From: Sulfobacillus thermosulfidooxidans DSM 9293
GTDB lineage: Bacteria; Bacillota; Sulfobacillia; Sulfobacillales; Sulfobacillaceae
Direction of reading: 5' to 3'
Assembly: GCF_900176145.1 (NCBI RefSeq)
Contig: NZ_FWWY01000001.1
Location: forward strand, 1,225,819 to 1,289,818
Length of the DNA: 64,000 nt
Part shown: positions 1-8,938 of the stretch, in pieces
Layout: every line of letters begins with the position of its first letter
How positions within the stretch are numbered: position 1 is the stretch's first letter
Notes under the pieces: model-generated
Seen by the model: only the letters and a program-made list of their open reading frames with translations
What the model was told of the DNA's origin: nothing
Databases searched by the model: none
Program-made: the position numbers and the translations under genes

Positions 1-722
1 TCAGTTATGGAAAACGATCCCTCACTCATCACGATAACGAGAGATACACTAGATCTAATGTGATTGAGGGAAATCAATGCGAACCCCTGTTTACCGTGTC
101 GGATCTCCTCATCGTGGCCCAGACGATTTTAGATTCTTAGAAGGATGAGGGCATGACCACATAGGCACCACCAAGAAACAATAGAACGGAAACATTGCTC
201 GGTTTTTTAAGACGGGAGAGGTGCACGATGAGAATTGCGGTGAGGGGTGCGGGATCTATCGGCACGATTGTCGGAGCCTATCTCAGTGCCCATGGCGTGG
301 ATGTCGAACTCATTACGCGTAATCAGGCCCAGGTTGATGCTTTAAACCAATTTGGGGCGAGAATCACAGAGGCTATCCGGACCGTACCTGTCCCGGCGTT
401 ACCACCCGATCACATGTCGGGAACCTACGATTTGGTTTTGTTATTGACGAAACAATTGCGGAATCGTGAGGTGTTAACACATCTTTTAGGATATCTGGGA
501 GCACAAACCATCGTGTGCTCCTTGCAAAATGGTATTCCGGAGGCTGAGGTAGCAGCTATTGTTGGCCCCCAATGCGTTATCGGCGGGAGTATTGAATTTG
601 GTGCCACAGGCACTAAGCCCGGTGTATCGCGTTTAACCACCTCCCTAGAGCATCTTCGCCAATATGCCTTTCAAATTGGCGAATGAAATGGTTAAATGAC
701 CGATAGGATTTACGTCGCTGCG
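1..722 (+). repeat. Direct repeat copy A (partner 2154-2860)
   Basis: The first ~720 bases closely match 2154-2860 in the same orientation, covering upstream DNA and the 5' half of a panE-like gene. Copy A has about 17 extra bases near 120-137 and many point differences, and similarity stops near 722. The repeat may begin left of the window. It is an old, diverged duplication. Confidence 0.9.
228..686 (+). pseudogene. Truncated PanE/ApbA-like ketopantoate reductase copy
   Basis: This is the N-terminal ~150 residues of a 2-dehydropantoate 2-reductase-type protein, nearly identical to the intact gene at 2364-3398. The Rossmann NADPH motif survives as GAGSIG near residue 8. The ATG at 228 follows GGGAGAGG. 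The frame ends at a TGA at 684-686, where the intact copy reads Leu (GAATGA against GAATTA). Homology continues ~35 bases and then breaks, so the C-terminal catalytic domain is missing. The product, if made, is a half protein without a substrate-binding domain. The mutations (nonsense codon plus lost 3' half) show it is decaying. Confidence 0.85.
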
Positions 723-787
723 CGTCTGGCGGCAGCTGGATAAAATGTTTCTCAAAGCGTATAATACTCCAAAAGAAGTGATGGCTC

Positions 788-1000
788 ATGGCGCGCTATA
801 TCGTGATTGTTGAAAAAAGTGATGATGAATATTTTGCGTACGTCCCCGCATTACCAGGCTGTACGAGTTCCGGACAAACGCCGGGGCAAGCCCTCGACCA
901 CATCATCGAAGCCATTAGCCTCACACAATCCTATCTTACCGAACAGCATCTTCCAATTCCTGATCAGATCGAAACCATTGCGGAAGTCGAGGTGCATTAA
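788..1000 (+). CDS. hicB: HicB-family antitoxin
   Basis: A 70-residue protein with the typical short HicB/UPF0150 fold: a start of the MARYIVIVEK type, then YFAYVPALPGCTSSGQT, an acidic middle and EAI. Known family role: HicB binds and neutralises the mRNA interferase HicA and may repress its own promoter. No C-terminal DNA-binding domain is present, so this is the minimal form. A TATAAT-like box at about 759 precedes it. It lies just upstream of a frameshifted hicA, the reverse of the commonest order. It has survived between the two panE repeats after the toxin was lost. Confidence 0.8.
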   Translation: MARYIVIVEKSDDEYFAYVPALPGCTSSGQTPGQALDHIIEAISLTQSYLTEQHLPIPDQIETIAEVEVH

Positions 1001-1013
1001 CACCAGGCCTCCG

Positions 1014-1215
1014 TTGCCCCGCATTACGGCCCATGAGCTATTGCAGAAACTCGAACGATTAGGCTTTGTGCGTGTGCGACAAACCGGTAGTCATCTTTTA
1101 ATTCTCCATGAACGTTATGCGGTCATTCCATAGCTAACGGATCATCCCACCCGGTACAGTGAAACATATCCTCGACTTCACGGAAGTGTCCATCGACGAC
1201 ATCAACAATAGTTAA
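1014..1215 (+). pseudogene. hicA: Frameshifted HicA-type toxin remnant
   Basis: From a TTG at 1014 the frame reads PRITAHELLQKLERLGF then VRQTGSHLLILHE, the dsRBD-like HicA core with the catalytic His region (GSH). The frame meets TAG at 1131-1133. A different frame then gives IIPPGTVKHILDF and EVSIDDI up to TAA at 1215, the normal HicA C-terminus (PPGTVKHIL). A small indel between ~1125 and 1140 therefore splits one ancestral ~65-residue toxin. It begins 13 bases after hicB. No active toxin is expected. Confidence 0.75.
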
Positions 1216-2330
1216 GCTATTCATCCTTCGCCCATCCCCTATGATCAGCTTTACCTCAAAAGAAAGCGAGGAAATTTGCGTTACGTAGACATTCTTGACG
1301 ACTTATAGGGCCAAATTGATGCCAATGAGGACTCGCCTTGCTCAAAGGGAATGCCGGCTGCAACAAGCCTAATAAAATGACGAAGGATGGTGAGGATTAG
1401 GAAGTCCTCATTGGCATTCAGCAAAAACATCGTTTACGGAATTTTTTGGGTATTCGCATTCTGTGATTGTGAGATAGACAATGTCTACCACGTTTCGGCG
1501 TCGAAGGCAATCCATATCCGCATGACAAATCTCCTGAGATGCCTGACTCTCGTCCTGAGCATGTGGTTTGGCTTCTGTCTTGTCTTCGTCTTGTTCCCAA
1601 CGCCTCCTGCCATATCCTCTCAAATCCCATCTTCCCTCATCCTTGAACCCCAAGACGGTGTCGCACTCTGGACACTCTCATCTTTCATGAGCCCGCCGGC
1701 ATCGAGGGGCAAGGTATAATATCCGAGCATAATCGCCAGTTGTAGCGAATCAAACGCACTGATCCATCAGAGCTTTCAAAGTTTCCCGATACAGTCGCGC
1801 CAATTTCTTCTGGCCACCCGACGCGGGAGTCGAGAGTCGGGACCGGCGTAACTGGTCTATCCCATCCAGCATTGTTTAACGGGTATGGTAGCGTGCCTGG
1901 ATGTGGATATCAATTCGCGGAAGGAATTGACACGGCAGGTGCGGCAATGGGTGCTATGGGATAGGCCGATTGATCTGTCTGGCCGCCTACGATGATAACC
2001 ATATCGTACCGGTTGCGACTCATGTTGCGGCGGATTATGATGGAGGGGTCTTGCAAATCGATGGGGATGTATTCCATAGTCGACATCCATTTCCGCTATA
2101 CTGACGAGGCACCCATCACATTTGGGCTACGGGTACGTGCTGCATAAATTTAATCAGTTATGGAAGACAATTCCTCACTCGTCACGCTAATGCGAGATAC
2201 AATAGATGTAATATGATTGAGGGTAATCAGTGCGAAACCCTGTTTACCGTCTCGGATATCCTCATCGTGGCCTTAGAAGGATGAGGGCATGACCACATAG
2301 GCACCACCAAGAAACAATAGAACGGAAACA
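1216..2330. other. Eroded intergenic stretch
   Basis: No convincing gene. Short coding-like scraps occur: 1232-1305 reads YDQLYLKRKRGNLRYVDILDDL on the plus strand and 1990-2100 reads AYDDNHIVPVATHVAADYDG. Both are closed by stops and lack starts. I do not recognise them. The end of the stretch (from 2154) is repeat copy B. Confidence 0.5.
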
Positions 2331-2860
2331 TTGCTCGGTTTTTTAAGACGGGAGAGGTGCACGATGAGAATTGCGGTGATGGGTGCGGGATCTATCGGCA
2401 CGATTGTCGGAGCCTATCTCAGTGCCCATGGCTTGGATGTCGAACTCATTACGCGTAATCAGGCCCATGTTGATGCCTTAAACCAATTTGGGGCGAGAAT
2501 CACAGGGGCTATCCAATGGACCGTACCTGTCCGCGCACTAACACCCGAACACATGTTGGGAACCTACGATTTGGTTTTGTTATTGACGAAACAATTGCAG
2601 AATCGTGAGGTGTTAACACATCTTTTAGGATATCTGGGACCGCACAGCATCGTGTGCTCCTTGCAAAATGGTATCCCCGAGGCTGAGGTAGCAGCTATTG
2701 TTGGCCCCCAACGCGTTATCGGCGGGAGTATTGAATTTGGTGCCACAGGCACTAAGCCCGGTGTATCGTGTTTAACCACCTCCTTAGAGCATCTTCGCCA
2801 GTATGCCTTTCAAATTGGTGAATTAAATGGTCAAATGACCGATAGGATTTACGTCGTTGC
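2154..2860 (+). repeat. Direct repeat copy B (partner 1-722)
   Basis: Matches copy A from TCAGTTATGG onward, through the panE start, to about 2860. From there only copy B continues into the intact C-terminal half of the reductase. Confidence 0.9.
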
Positions 2861-3398
2861 GTCAATTCTTGCTCACGTCGGAGGGACCCATATTTCTCAA
2901 AACCTGGTCGGCACTAAATGGTCCAAATTATGGCTGAATGCGACATTTGGCGGGTTATCTGCCGCTCTTGGTGCCACCTTTGGAGAGGTTATTGATGATG
3001 AGGTGGTGATTCGAAGTGCTGTCTTTCTCTCCCATGAAACTCTGAAAGTAGGGCATGCCTGTGGCGTGCAATTTGCACCACTATTTGGCTTCGACGTTGG
3101 ATCGTGTGAAATTCACCAGATGAATGACGTCATCACATACAGGGACATGTTTCGGCGTGTGATAAGTCCAGGCCGGGCCGTCAAATCGAGCATATTACAA
3201 GATTTAGAAAAGAATCGGCCCACGGAAATTGCTTATATCAATGGTGTTGTCACGCGTCTTGGACAGGAACAAGGGATTCCAACGCCCTTCAATAACCTGG
3301 TGGTGAAACTGGTAAGGCAGGCTGAAAAAACCCACAGCCTGCCAAGTTTCGATTATCTTCCCTACTTTGATGACTTACTGGCTGATGCATCCTTCTAG
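2364..3398 (+). CDS. panE: Ketopantoate reductase family protein (PanE/ApbA)
   Basis: A 344-residue protein from ATG 2364 (GGGAGAGG seven bases upstream). Known role of the family: NADPH-dependent reduction of 2-dehydropantoate to pantoate in pantothenate/CoA synthesis, in the cytoplasm. It begins MRIAVMGAGSIGTIVGAYL (nucleotide-binding glycines, residues 7-12). The C-terminal helical half holds the region around NATFGGLSAALG and NRPTEIAYINGVV, where PanE proteins keep the conserved Lys/Asn/Glu (E in RPTEIAYING). Length is a little over the usual ~300. No pan genes are adjacent, so it may act on another 2-keto acid. It ends next to dps, which converges on it. Confidence 0.8.
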   Translation: MRIAVMGAGSIGTIVGAYLSAHGLDVELITRNQAHVDALNQFGARITGAIQWTVPVRALTPEHMLGTYDLVLLLTKQLQNREVLTHLLGYLGPHSIVCSLQNGIPEAEVAAIVGPQRVIGGSIEFGATGTKPGVSCLTTSLEHLRQYAFQIGELNGQMTDRIYVVASILAHVGGTHISQNLVGTKWSKLWLNATFGGLSAALGATFGEVIDDEVVIRSAVFLSHETLKVGHACGVQFAPLFGFDVGSCEIHQMNDVITYRDMFRRVISPGRAVKSSILQDLEKNRPTEIAYINGVVTRLGQEQGIPTPFNNLVVKLVRQAEKTHSLPSFDYLPYFDDLLADASF

Positions 3399-3420
3399 TT
3401 AACCTCGTCAACGCTTTAAC

Positions 3421-3444
3421 CCAAGATTATTCCCCAAATCTTGG
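3421..3444. terminator. Hairpin between convergent panE and dps
   Basis: CCAAGATT and AATCTTGG form an 8-bp stem around a C-rich loop, in the 53-bp gap between the stops of panE and dps. No strong T-run. It may serve both directions. Confidence 0.5.
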
Positions 3445-3451
3445 CGGCGAC

Positions 3452-3937
3452 TTAGACGTCTAAATGGGCCTCAATGAACCATAAATCCTTATCCAGTTGG
3501 CGCGATACTTCGGTGAATAAATCGGCCGTGTCGGCATCACCCCACTCGGCGGCCTTTTCGATATCATGACGAATTTCATTAGCGACCTGTCCAAGGCGTT
3601 CTTGAAGCAAACGAATGATCTGCGTGTCCTGCCGGATCGTCATAGGCCATGCGGGCAATGTACTCTTTTCGCTCACATCTTGTACCGTCATGCCAGCCGA
3701 TCCGCCTAACGTTGCGGCCCGTTCGGCCATCATGTCTTGCGCGTTTAAAAGGTGGCTAGCGATGGAATCAAAAAGTTCATGGTAAGCGATAAAATGAGGA
3801 CCCCGAACATTCCAGTGAGCGAGTTTGGTTTGCACAAAGAGATCGGTGAATAGTCCTACCCGCTGATTTAATAACGTGCTCACGTTGTCCCGAACCGTTG
3901 GTGATAAGTTAATGGTGGTGCTGTATAACTGTACCAT
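3452..3937 (-). CDS. dps: Dps-family ferritin-like DNA-protection protein
   Basis: A 161-residue protein of normal Dps length. Family role: dodecamers oxidise and store Fe(II) with peroxide and shield DNA in stress. The ferroxidase signature is present: KLAHWNVRG near residue 40, then HELFDSIASHL and DMMAERAATLGG, giving the expected His, His, Asp and Glu ligands. The C-terminus LWFIEAHLD is typical. The start follows a good ribosome site (GGGGGAATGAG). It probably forms a single-gene unit. Its role fits an iron-rich, oxidising habitat (inference). Confidence 0.93.
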   Translation of the reverse strand: MVQLYSTTINLSPTVRDNVSTLLNQRVGLFTDLFVQTKLAHWNVRGPHFIAYHELFDSIASHLLNAQDMMAERAATLGGSAGMTVQDVSEKSTLPAWPMTIRQDTQIIRLLQERLGQVANEIRHDIEKAAEWGDADTADLFTEVSRQLDKDLWFIEAHLDV

Positions 3938-4088
3938 ATCTCATTCCCCCTTGGTAAACATGATATCAGATAGGATTAAGTATTACAAGATAATTATTTA
4001 ATATTTTTAAGACGCGTCGTGTTAGGATATTAAGCCCCCTAAATACTAAAGGGCCTGCCCCTACGGTTATCGTCTTTCGTGTGAGTAG

Positions 4089-5516
4089 TTATTGGGGGAG
4101 CGAATGAGGACGTGAAGCACGCTTGCCCTGGGTAATTAAGGTGACCAGCTCGAACCGGTTCTTGACGGCGGTTTTGCGATAGATATTGCGTAAATGGGTT
4201 TTGAGTGTGTTGGGGGAAATATATAACTGCTCGGCAATTTGGGGATGGCTGAGTCCCGATAACAAGTAGTGACAAATGCGGAGTTCTTGGGGAGTCAGAT
4301 GGACAGATAGCGATTCAGCCCACATTTCCAGGTCCTGTTCTGACAGTGAGGGCGGCATCTGAACCGTTGTCGTGTCAACTAATGTCTTGGGAGTTGGGGA
4401 TTCTTGAGAAGGTTCAGGCACCAATTTTCGTGTCGAGCTTTTTCCAAAAACAAAATGAATGGTGGTGGGAATGATCATAAACAGGGCAATTCCGGAAATT
4501 TCTTCGATCGGAAATTGTCCAGAGGAATTGAGCCACCAAACCCCAATTTCTCGGCCCATCACAGCCAACAACACCGATACGCTCAAAATTAGGGGAATAT
4601 ATTGGCCATGCGTGCGCCGAAGCCGGATGAGTTCGGCTGTCCACCAAAAGATGATAAATTCCTTGGCCAGGCGAAAGAACGGGAAACTTAACCAAATCGC
4701 CGATTTGGCTTCAAGGAGCATAATAGCAACCCCAATGAGGGTGATGCTGAAATATAGTAAGAGGGCATCGAGAGGTTCTGATACCAGCGGCAAAATGAGT
4801 AAGGTTACCAGAATAATGAGGGCACTGAGTCCGTAGACATGAGCCTGGCTTGTCCAGATAGAATGGTTCAAAATCTCGGAAAAAGCTTGAGAAATGATTA
4901 ACACGACCCCAACAACCACAAAGGGAACAACGTGCATGGGCACCGGATTTTCTCGGGATGTGCTCGCCTCATCAACAGGTGCGACCATGGTGGGATGATA
5001 GAGGGCAGTTACCGCCACGGACAGGATGAATGGTAGCCACAGCATATGGGTCAGTTGCCAAAGGGCGGCTTCAGGCAGGCTCAATGCACGGCCAAATAGC
5101 GCGGCAAATGCCCATGTTGCAGCCAAGACTCCCATATGCCCATCAGCGCGAACGAGCAGCTGGTCAAACCATTGGCTAATGATGGGAACGGACAGAATTC
5201 CTAAAAGAAGCTGCCACCATAAATGTTGAGCTTGCCAAAAGCCACCCACAAGAAAGAGATTCCAGATGATCAAATAACCCCGAGATCCGAAAAACCGTGT
5301 AATAGGGGACAAAAGACGGTGACGGTAGAGGAATAAGAAGGCTGCGGTGATGGCGAAGGGAATTCCGGCGTATAAGGAAGGGGCCGAAATTTTGGTGAAA
5401 GCTGTGATAGTTCCGCTTAACCAGGCCGTCAATGCACAAGAATAGAACATAAAACGGCGGTGATTTTGCCACAATGGCTTCCAATACATCGCGAGAGATC
5501 CCAAAGAGGTTGTCAC
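4089..5516 (-). CDS. Membrane-anchored LuxR-type transcriptional regulator
   Basis: 475 residues from GTG at 5516 after AAGGATGG. Roughly the first 350 residues form about ten hydrophobic helices. A Pro/Ser/Thr-rich linker follows, then a C-terminal LuxR/GerE helix-turn-helix at about 400-465 (LTPQELRICHYLLSGLSHPQIAEQLYIS split over the helices, then NTLKTHLRNIYRK). There is no receiver domain. Inference: an integral membrane sensor that binds DNA while tethered, or acts after a conformational change. Such multi-TM LuxR proteins are known in Firmicutes and actinobacteria but their ligands mostly are not. It is transcribed away from dps and toward it. Confidence 0.8.
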   Translation of the reverse strand: MTTSLGSLAMYWKPLWQNHRRFMFYSCALTAWLSGTITAFTKISAPSLYAGIPFAITAAFLFLYRHRLLSPITRFFGSRGYLIIWNLFLVGGFWQAQHLWWQLLLGILSVPIISQWFDQLLVRADGHMGVLAATWAFAALFGRALSLPEAALWQLTHMLWLPFILSVAVTALYHPTMVAPVDEASTSRENPVPMHVVPFVVVGVVLIISQAFSEILNHSIWTSQAHVYGLSALIILVTLLILPLVSEPLDALLLYFSITLIGVAIMLLEAKSAIWLSFPFFRLAKEFIIFWWTAELIRLRRTHGQYIPLILSVSVLLAVMGREIGVWWLNSSGQFPIEEISGIALFMIIPTTIHFVFGKSSTRKLVPEPSQESPTPKTLVDTTTVQMPPSLSEQDLEMWAESLSVHLTPQELRICHYLLSGLSHPQIAEQLYISPNTLKTHLRNIYRKTAVKNRFELVTLITQGKRASRPHSLPQ

Positions 5517-5804
5517 GATGTACCATCCTTTCTGACCCTACATTTTTACCTTTTCCTACGATTAAGTGCTAGGATTGTTCATTCATATTGCCATAATCAG
5601 GAATTGTTGGTTATCCGTCGTGTGCCCTATCTTGAGATATGCTTGCGCCCTTGGCTCGTAAGACCTATATCCAGATAGGTCGTACAGATGGAGCAAACCC
5701 TCTAGGGTTTCTGAGGGCATGGTGAGCCAGGAGTATAGATTCCTTAGAAATTCATATCGAGGCCTTAAAACGGCGTCTTGTGGAAAAGCCAAGACCGTTA
5801 ACAA

Positions 5805-6242
5805 TCAGGCACTTAACTGGTATTGAATGCGGATAACTAAGTCACGGCTACTTCCGACTGGGATAGCTATCCATTTTTGATGGTGGCGATCAATGCGTAC
5901 CGTATTCGCATAATCCGTGCTATGGATACTGACCAGTTCATTAATGGCCGTGGGATTGATTAATTGCAGATGGGCCGTAAACGGGTAGGAGTTTTTACGC
6001 AAAGTCACCACAATGGTCCCATTACGGGTGGTCATGACGTGGACCATTTGAGGACTTTTCACGAATAAATTAATAGTTCCGGGTTCAAAGAAGGGATGCA
6101 AAGACGATCGCCAACTCGGTAACGTCCCCATTATCACGCTCATAATCAGAAGAGTACCGATGAGTACTTTTAACATTAAAGGACTTGTACTGGATGAACG
6201 GCGTCTTTTCGAGCGAAATTCGGTCAGAGGGAAATTTTTCAT
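5805..6242 (-). CDS. Single-pass extracytoplasmic protein of the SipW/TasA cluster
   Basis: A 145-residue protein, unrecognised by name. The N-terminus is basic (RSKRRR), followed by one hydrophobic helix (residues ~24-42, LKVLIGTLLIMSVIMG) and a beta-rich exported domain. It ends with IPVGSSRDLVIRIQYQLSA. GGAGG lies 12 bases before the ATG. It is the last gene of the leftward cluster that includes SipW and two probable SipW clients, so a role in the same surface structure is inferred. Confidence 0.65.
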   Translation of the reverse strand: MKNFPLTEFRSKRRRSSSTSPLMLKVLIGTLLIMSVIMGTLPSWRSSLHPFFEPGTINLFVKSPQMVHVMTTRNGTIVVTLRKNSYPFTAHLQLINPTAINELVSIHSTDYANTVRIDRHHQKWIAIPVGSSRDLVIRIQYQLSA

Positions 6243-6309
6243 TTTATGTCATCGCCTCCTTATCATCAAATGATTGAGGTTTAACCTCTCACCCTAATTT
6301 CCAGCCTTT

Positions 6310-7185
6310 CTAAGATGACGGTATAGTGGCTGAATGACTTGGCATGGTGAGTACTGGGGGAGGTAATGAAGACGATGAAGACGATGAGCCTGGGGGATCA
6401 GACGGCGTAACCGATGAGGACCCTGGTGCCGAAGAGGCTCCCGATTTTGATGGGGTGGAAGACGAGGAGTGGGAACTTGTCGTTGTCGATGGCGAGTGTC
6501 CTGGGGTCTTTTTTGATGGACCCGGTGAGGGCGAATCATTAGACGATGATGAGGGCGGCGGTGTTGATGCCGATGACGTCGAGGAAGAAGACGATGGGGC
6601 CGATGTAGACGAAGACGACGAAGAAGAGGATTGGCTAGACGTCTTGGATGGTGGCGAAGGTAAGGGGACTGTCAAGATATCGGTCGTTTGCTCGCTAAAT
6701 CCTCCTAAATAGACGGTGATTGCGGCCTGATATCGCCCCGGAATGAGATTTGCTGGCGCAGTGAGTGACAGGGTGTCGACCACGCCTGGTCCCAAGGTCA
6801 GAGGGATGTTCCAATGCATGGGCTGAAACGAGGGAGCAGGCGCCTTGGCCACGGCACCTTTAGGAGAATCTTTCGGAGACTTTCCGTGGGAATGGGTCTT
6901 CGGTTGGTGAAAAGCTGTGGATAACATAAGGGAGATATCCACAGTGCATGCGAGGACGCGACTGGTGTGATTGGCTAAGCTGCCATATACGATAAGGCCA
7001 TGGGGCGAAATGGGCCCACTGTGGCCACTGAGCGGTAGGGCTGTGGGCATTGAGAGCGCCTGAAAATCAAAACTTGGTGTCGATGCTTGTGCCGTAAATG
7101 AGGCATAAGTGCTGATGAGGGGCAGTGCAACGCAGGTTGCCGCAGTCAGTAGGCCTAGAGTTCCGAGTGCCGTTCCCCATTTCAT
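6310..7185 (-). CDS. Secreted protein with Ser/Pro-rich stalk, SipW-linked
   Basis: 291 residues. It starts with a signal sequence (MKWGTALGTLGLLTAATCV) followed by ISTYASFTAQASTPS, the same kind of ASFT.. border found in SipW-processed TasA/CalY proteins. Residues ~25-165 form a beta-type domain. Residues ~180-280 are low-complexity Ser/Pro/Thr (runs of Ser up to about nine), a likely wall-spanning or adhesive stalk. There is no LPXTG motif. Its ATG overlaps the sipW stop (ATGA), so the two are translationally coupled. Likely a surface or matrix component processed by SipW (inference). Confidence 0.7.
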   Translation of the reverse strand: MKWGTALGTLGLLTAATCVALPLISTYASFTAQASTPSFDFQALSMPTALPLSGHSGPISPHGLIVYGSLANHTSRVLACTVDISLMLSTAFHQPKTHSHGKSPKDSPKGAVAKAPAPSFQPMHWNIPLTLGPGVVDTLSLTAPANLIPGRYQAAITVYLGGFSEQTTDILTVPLPSPPSKTSSQSSSSSSSSTSAPSSSSSTSSASTPPPSSSSNDSPSPGPSKKTPGHSPSTTTSSHSSSSTPSKSGASSAPGSSSVTPSDPPGSSSSSSSLPPPVLTMPSHSATIPSS

Positions 7186-7760
7186 GACTTAATTTCCTTT
7201 CGCGCGGGACGAATGACCTTGGTTAAGACGACATAAATGGCGACGAATCCGGCGACCATTTCGGCAAGCCACAGCCAGCGGGTTTTAATGAAGACAATCA
7301 CATAGCCCAAGAGAGGAATGGCAAAATGATACACGCCGACGATGTTCGATTCGGGGGTGAGGAAGGCATCGGGATATTTATTCGCTTCCCCTTTGGTTTT
7401 GATGAAAACCTTATGATTTTTGTGGACGATGCCCACAATTTGGTGAGTTAAGAGCACACCTTGCTGAACCGGATTGGCGAAGGTCACAATTTCTCCAGGT
7501 TTTAAAGGCATTTGGGAGGTAAACCGGGTATCGACGATCAAAGATCCGGTATTAAAGGCAGGAGCCATACTGCCTGAGCGCACAATATAAGTGATGGGGA
7601 ATGATTTGACTCCCATGTCTCCCAGATCAAGAACAAGAAAGAAGGCAAATATCATCAAAAACACCCCAACAAGGGACCAGGTTCCTAACTTACGCCACCG
7701 CCTATGTCTATTCGATAATTTTTGTCGGGGTCCTAATTTCGATGGATCAAGAGCTTGCAT
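7182..7760 (-). CDS. sipW: SipW-type signal peptidase I
   Basis: 192 residues from ATG at 7760, chosen because AAAGGAGG sits just upstream; a longer reading upstream lacks such a site. Family role: membrane serine protease that removes signal peptides, of the ER/archaeal-like SipW class that in Bacillus matures TasA and TapA. One TM helix near residues 20-42 is followed by VRSGSMAPAF (catalytic Ser in SGSM). LLTHQIVGI carries His in place of the bacterial Lys, the mark of this class. A second TM region is near the C-terminus. It overlaps the next gene and follows a small membrane gene and a TasA-like gene. Confidence 0.88.
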   Translation of the reverse strand: MQALDPSKLGPRQKLSNRHRRWRKLGTWSLVGVFLMIFAFFLVLDLGDMGVKSFPITYIVRSGSMAPAFNTGSLIVDTRFTSQMPLKPGEIVTFANPVQQGVLLTHQIVGIVHKNHKVFIKTKGEANKYPDAFLTPESNIVGVYHFAIPLLGYVIVFIKTRWLWLAEMVAGFVAIYVVLTKVIRPARKEIKS

Positions 7761-7865
7761 ATTCCTGCCTCCTTTAAATTTACAAGTATGCCGATTTGAG
7801 TGTTGACTCAATGATTTCTTGGAACTAAATGGTGTAGCAAACATCAATGGTGAGAAATCTTTATA

Positions 7866-8192
7866 TCACAGCAAATGCAAAGGTTTATGCATGAGGCTAT
7901 AAACCAGAAAAAGTAGGGCGAGGAGAATCCACGTGCTCCACACAATACCGGTTACTGGCGTAATGATGCCTTGATCGAAATGTCTCACTTCCCGGTACAT
8001 CTCATAGCCCCAAATAATGGGTAAGATCCCGGTGATTATGAGCACTTCAGGTCGTTTGACGACAAGTTGGCGTGTGAGAATTAGCCACATGCCCCAATAA
8101 CCCGCTACGAAACCGATTTTGAGGGCGGTGCGGGACCGGTGCCACCCAAGCCAGGATGAGAATGAAATACGTTTAGTGCATTTGGTTGGCAT
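7866..8192 (-). CDS. Small three-helix membrane protein
   Basis: 108 residues with a basic N-terminus and about three hydrophobic helices (~25-42, 50-62, 80-100). AAGGGGC precedes the ATG. I do not recognise the family. It lies between the TasA-like gene and sipW on the same strand, so it may belong to the secretion or assembly of the same proteins, but nothing in the sequence shows this directly. Confidence 0.6.
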   Translation of the reverse strand: MPTKCTKRISFSSWLGWHRSRTALKIGFVAGYWGMWLILTRQLVVKRPEVLIITGILPIIWGYEMYREVRHFDQGIITPVTGIVWSTWILLALLFLVYSLMHKPLHLL

Positions 8193-8268
8193 GGTCCCTT
8201 GCCCCTTTAGCCCTTGTTTCTTGATAAGCCACCCAGTACAATAGCCATAGAGAGGAAGAAATTCTCAG

Positions 8269-8304
8269 CCATCCTATTTACTCCCAAAAATAGGATGGTT
8301 TTTT
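8269..8304. terminator. Strong hairpin after the TasA-like gene
   Basis: CCATCCTATTT and AAATAGGATGG form a perfect 11-bp stem. The T6 tail is on the plus strand, overlapping the stop of the leftward gene. In the leftward direction the tail is only ATTTCTT. It may separate the abundant TasA-like message from sipW. Confidence 0.7.
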
Positions 8305-8938
8305 ATGCCTGAGGCGGCGGATTGTTGGTACCTGCTGGCGGATTGGGTTGTGAAGAACCTGGATTGATGAGCTGATCGCCCGGAGCTAGAGAGGTGTTGT
8401 CCGCCTGTTCTGCCGAAGCTGTGATAGTGAAAGCACCTTGGGCTCCTTGATAGCCGTTGCCCACTCCATAGGGAAGATGAACATTGACCATCACGGTGAT
8501 GGACTTACCGGGTGCTAAGACGACGTAGTCGCTAGAGGTTAGGGGAGTTTCGGGTCCTGGCCCAGCAAGATTGTATGTGACGTCAGCAGGCGTTGAGCCA
8601 CTAAATAATGCCCCGGACATCCCGCTAGAACTAATCGTAAACAGTTCCGTCAGACTTCCGTTATTTGTCACAGTCAAAGGAGCAGACCAGGTATCTCCAG
8701 GAGCCATGTTCGCGGGACTGTCAATGTTCATATTGATGCTATTTGGACCCATGGCGTGCTCACTTTCCATGTATTTTAAAGCGCCTTGACTGACGGTAAT
8801 TTTTACTGTGCCTGCCGTAAAGCTTTGTGAGGTGCTCGTAGAGGTTGAGGTAAACTGTGCAAAACTGGAGGCGCCCATCGCAGCGAGCATGGCGGCGATT
8901 GCGGCACCTGCACCAATCAATTTGGTCTTGGCTGTCAT
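8303..8938 (-). CDS. TasA/CalY (camelysin)-like matrix protein
   Basis: 211 residues. A signal sequence with LIGAGAAIAAMLAAMGA is followed by SSFAQFTSTSTST and then SFTAGTVKITV, the border pattern of SipW-processed TasA/CalY proteins (FTAGT + beta strand). The middle is a beta-sandwich with WSAPLTVTNNGSLTELFTI, the TasA-like stretch. The tail is Pro/Asn-rich. Family role: forms extracellular amyloid-like fibres of biofilms, or (camelysin) cell-surface protease activity. It starts at ATG 8938 after AAGGAG and heads the cluster that includes sipW. Assignment to the family is firm; the fibre function here is inferred. Confidence 0.82.
   Translation of the reverse strand: MTAKTKLIGAGAAIAAMLAAMGASSFAQFTSTSTSTSQSFTAGTVKITVSQGALKYMESEHAMGPNSINMNIDSPANMAPGDTWSAPLTVTNNGSLTELFTISSSGMSGALFSGSTPADVTYNLAGPGPETPLTSSDYVVLAPGKSITVMVNVHLPYGVGNGYQGAQGAFTITASAEQADNTSLAPGDQLINPGSSQPNPPAGTNNPPPQA

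Noticed and set aside
1387-1719. 110-codon frame in the region between the panE copies
   Set aside because: No ribosome site, no recognisable motif, and overlapping open frames on the other strand; fits eroded non-coding DNA.
5583-5804. 73-codon leftward frame directly after the exported-protein gene
   Set aside because: No start with a ribosome site and no domain-like pattern; looks like a chance frame in the intergenic region.
6344-6712. Asp/Glu-rich plus-strand frame of 122 codons
   Set aside because: It is the mirror of the Ser/Pro-rich coding tract on the minus strand; its composition follows from that repeat.
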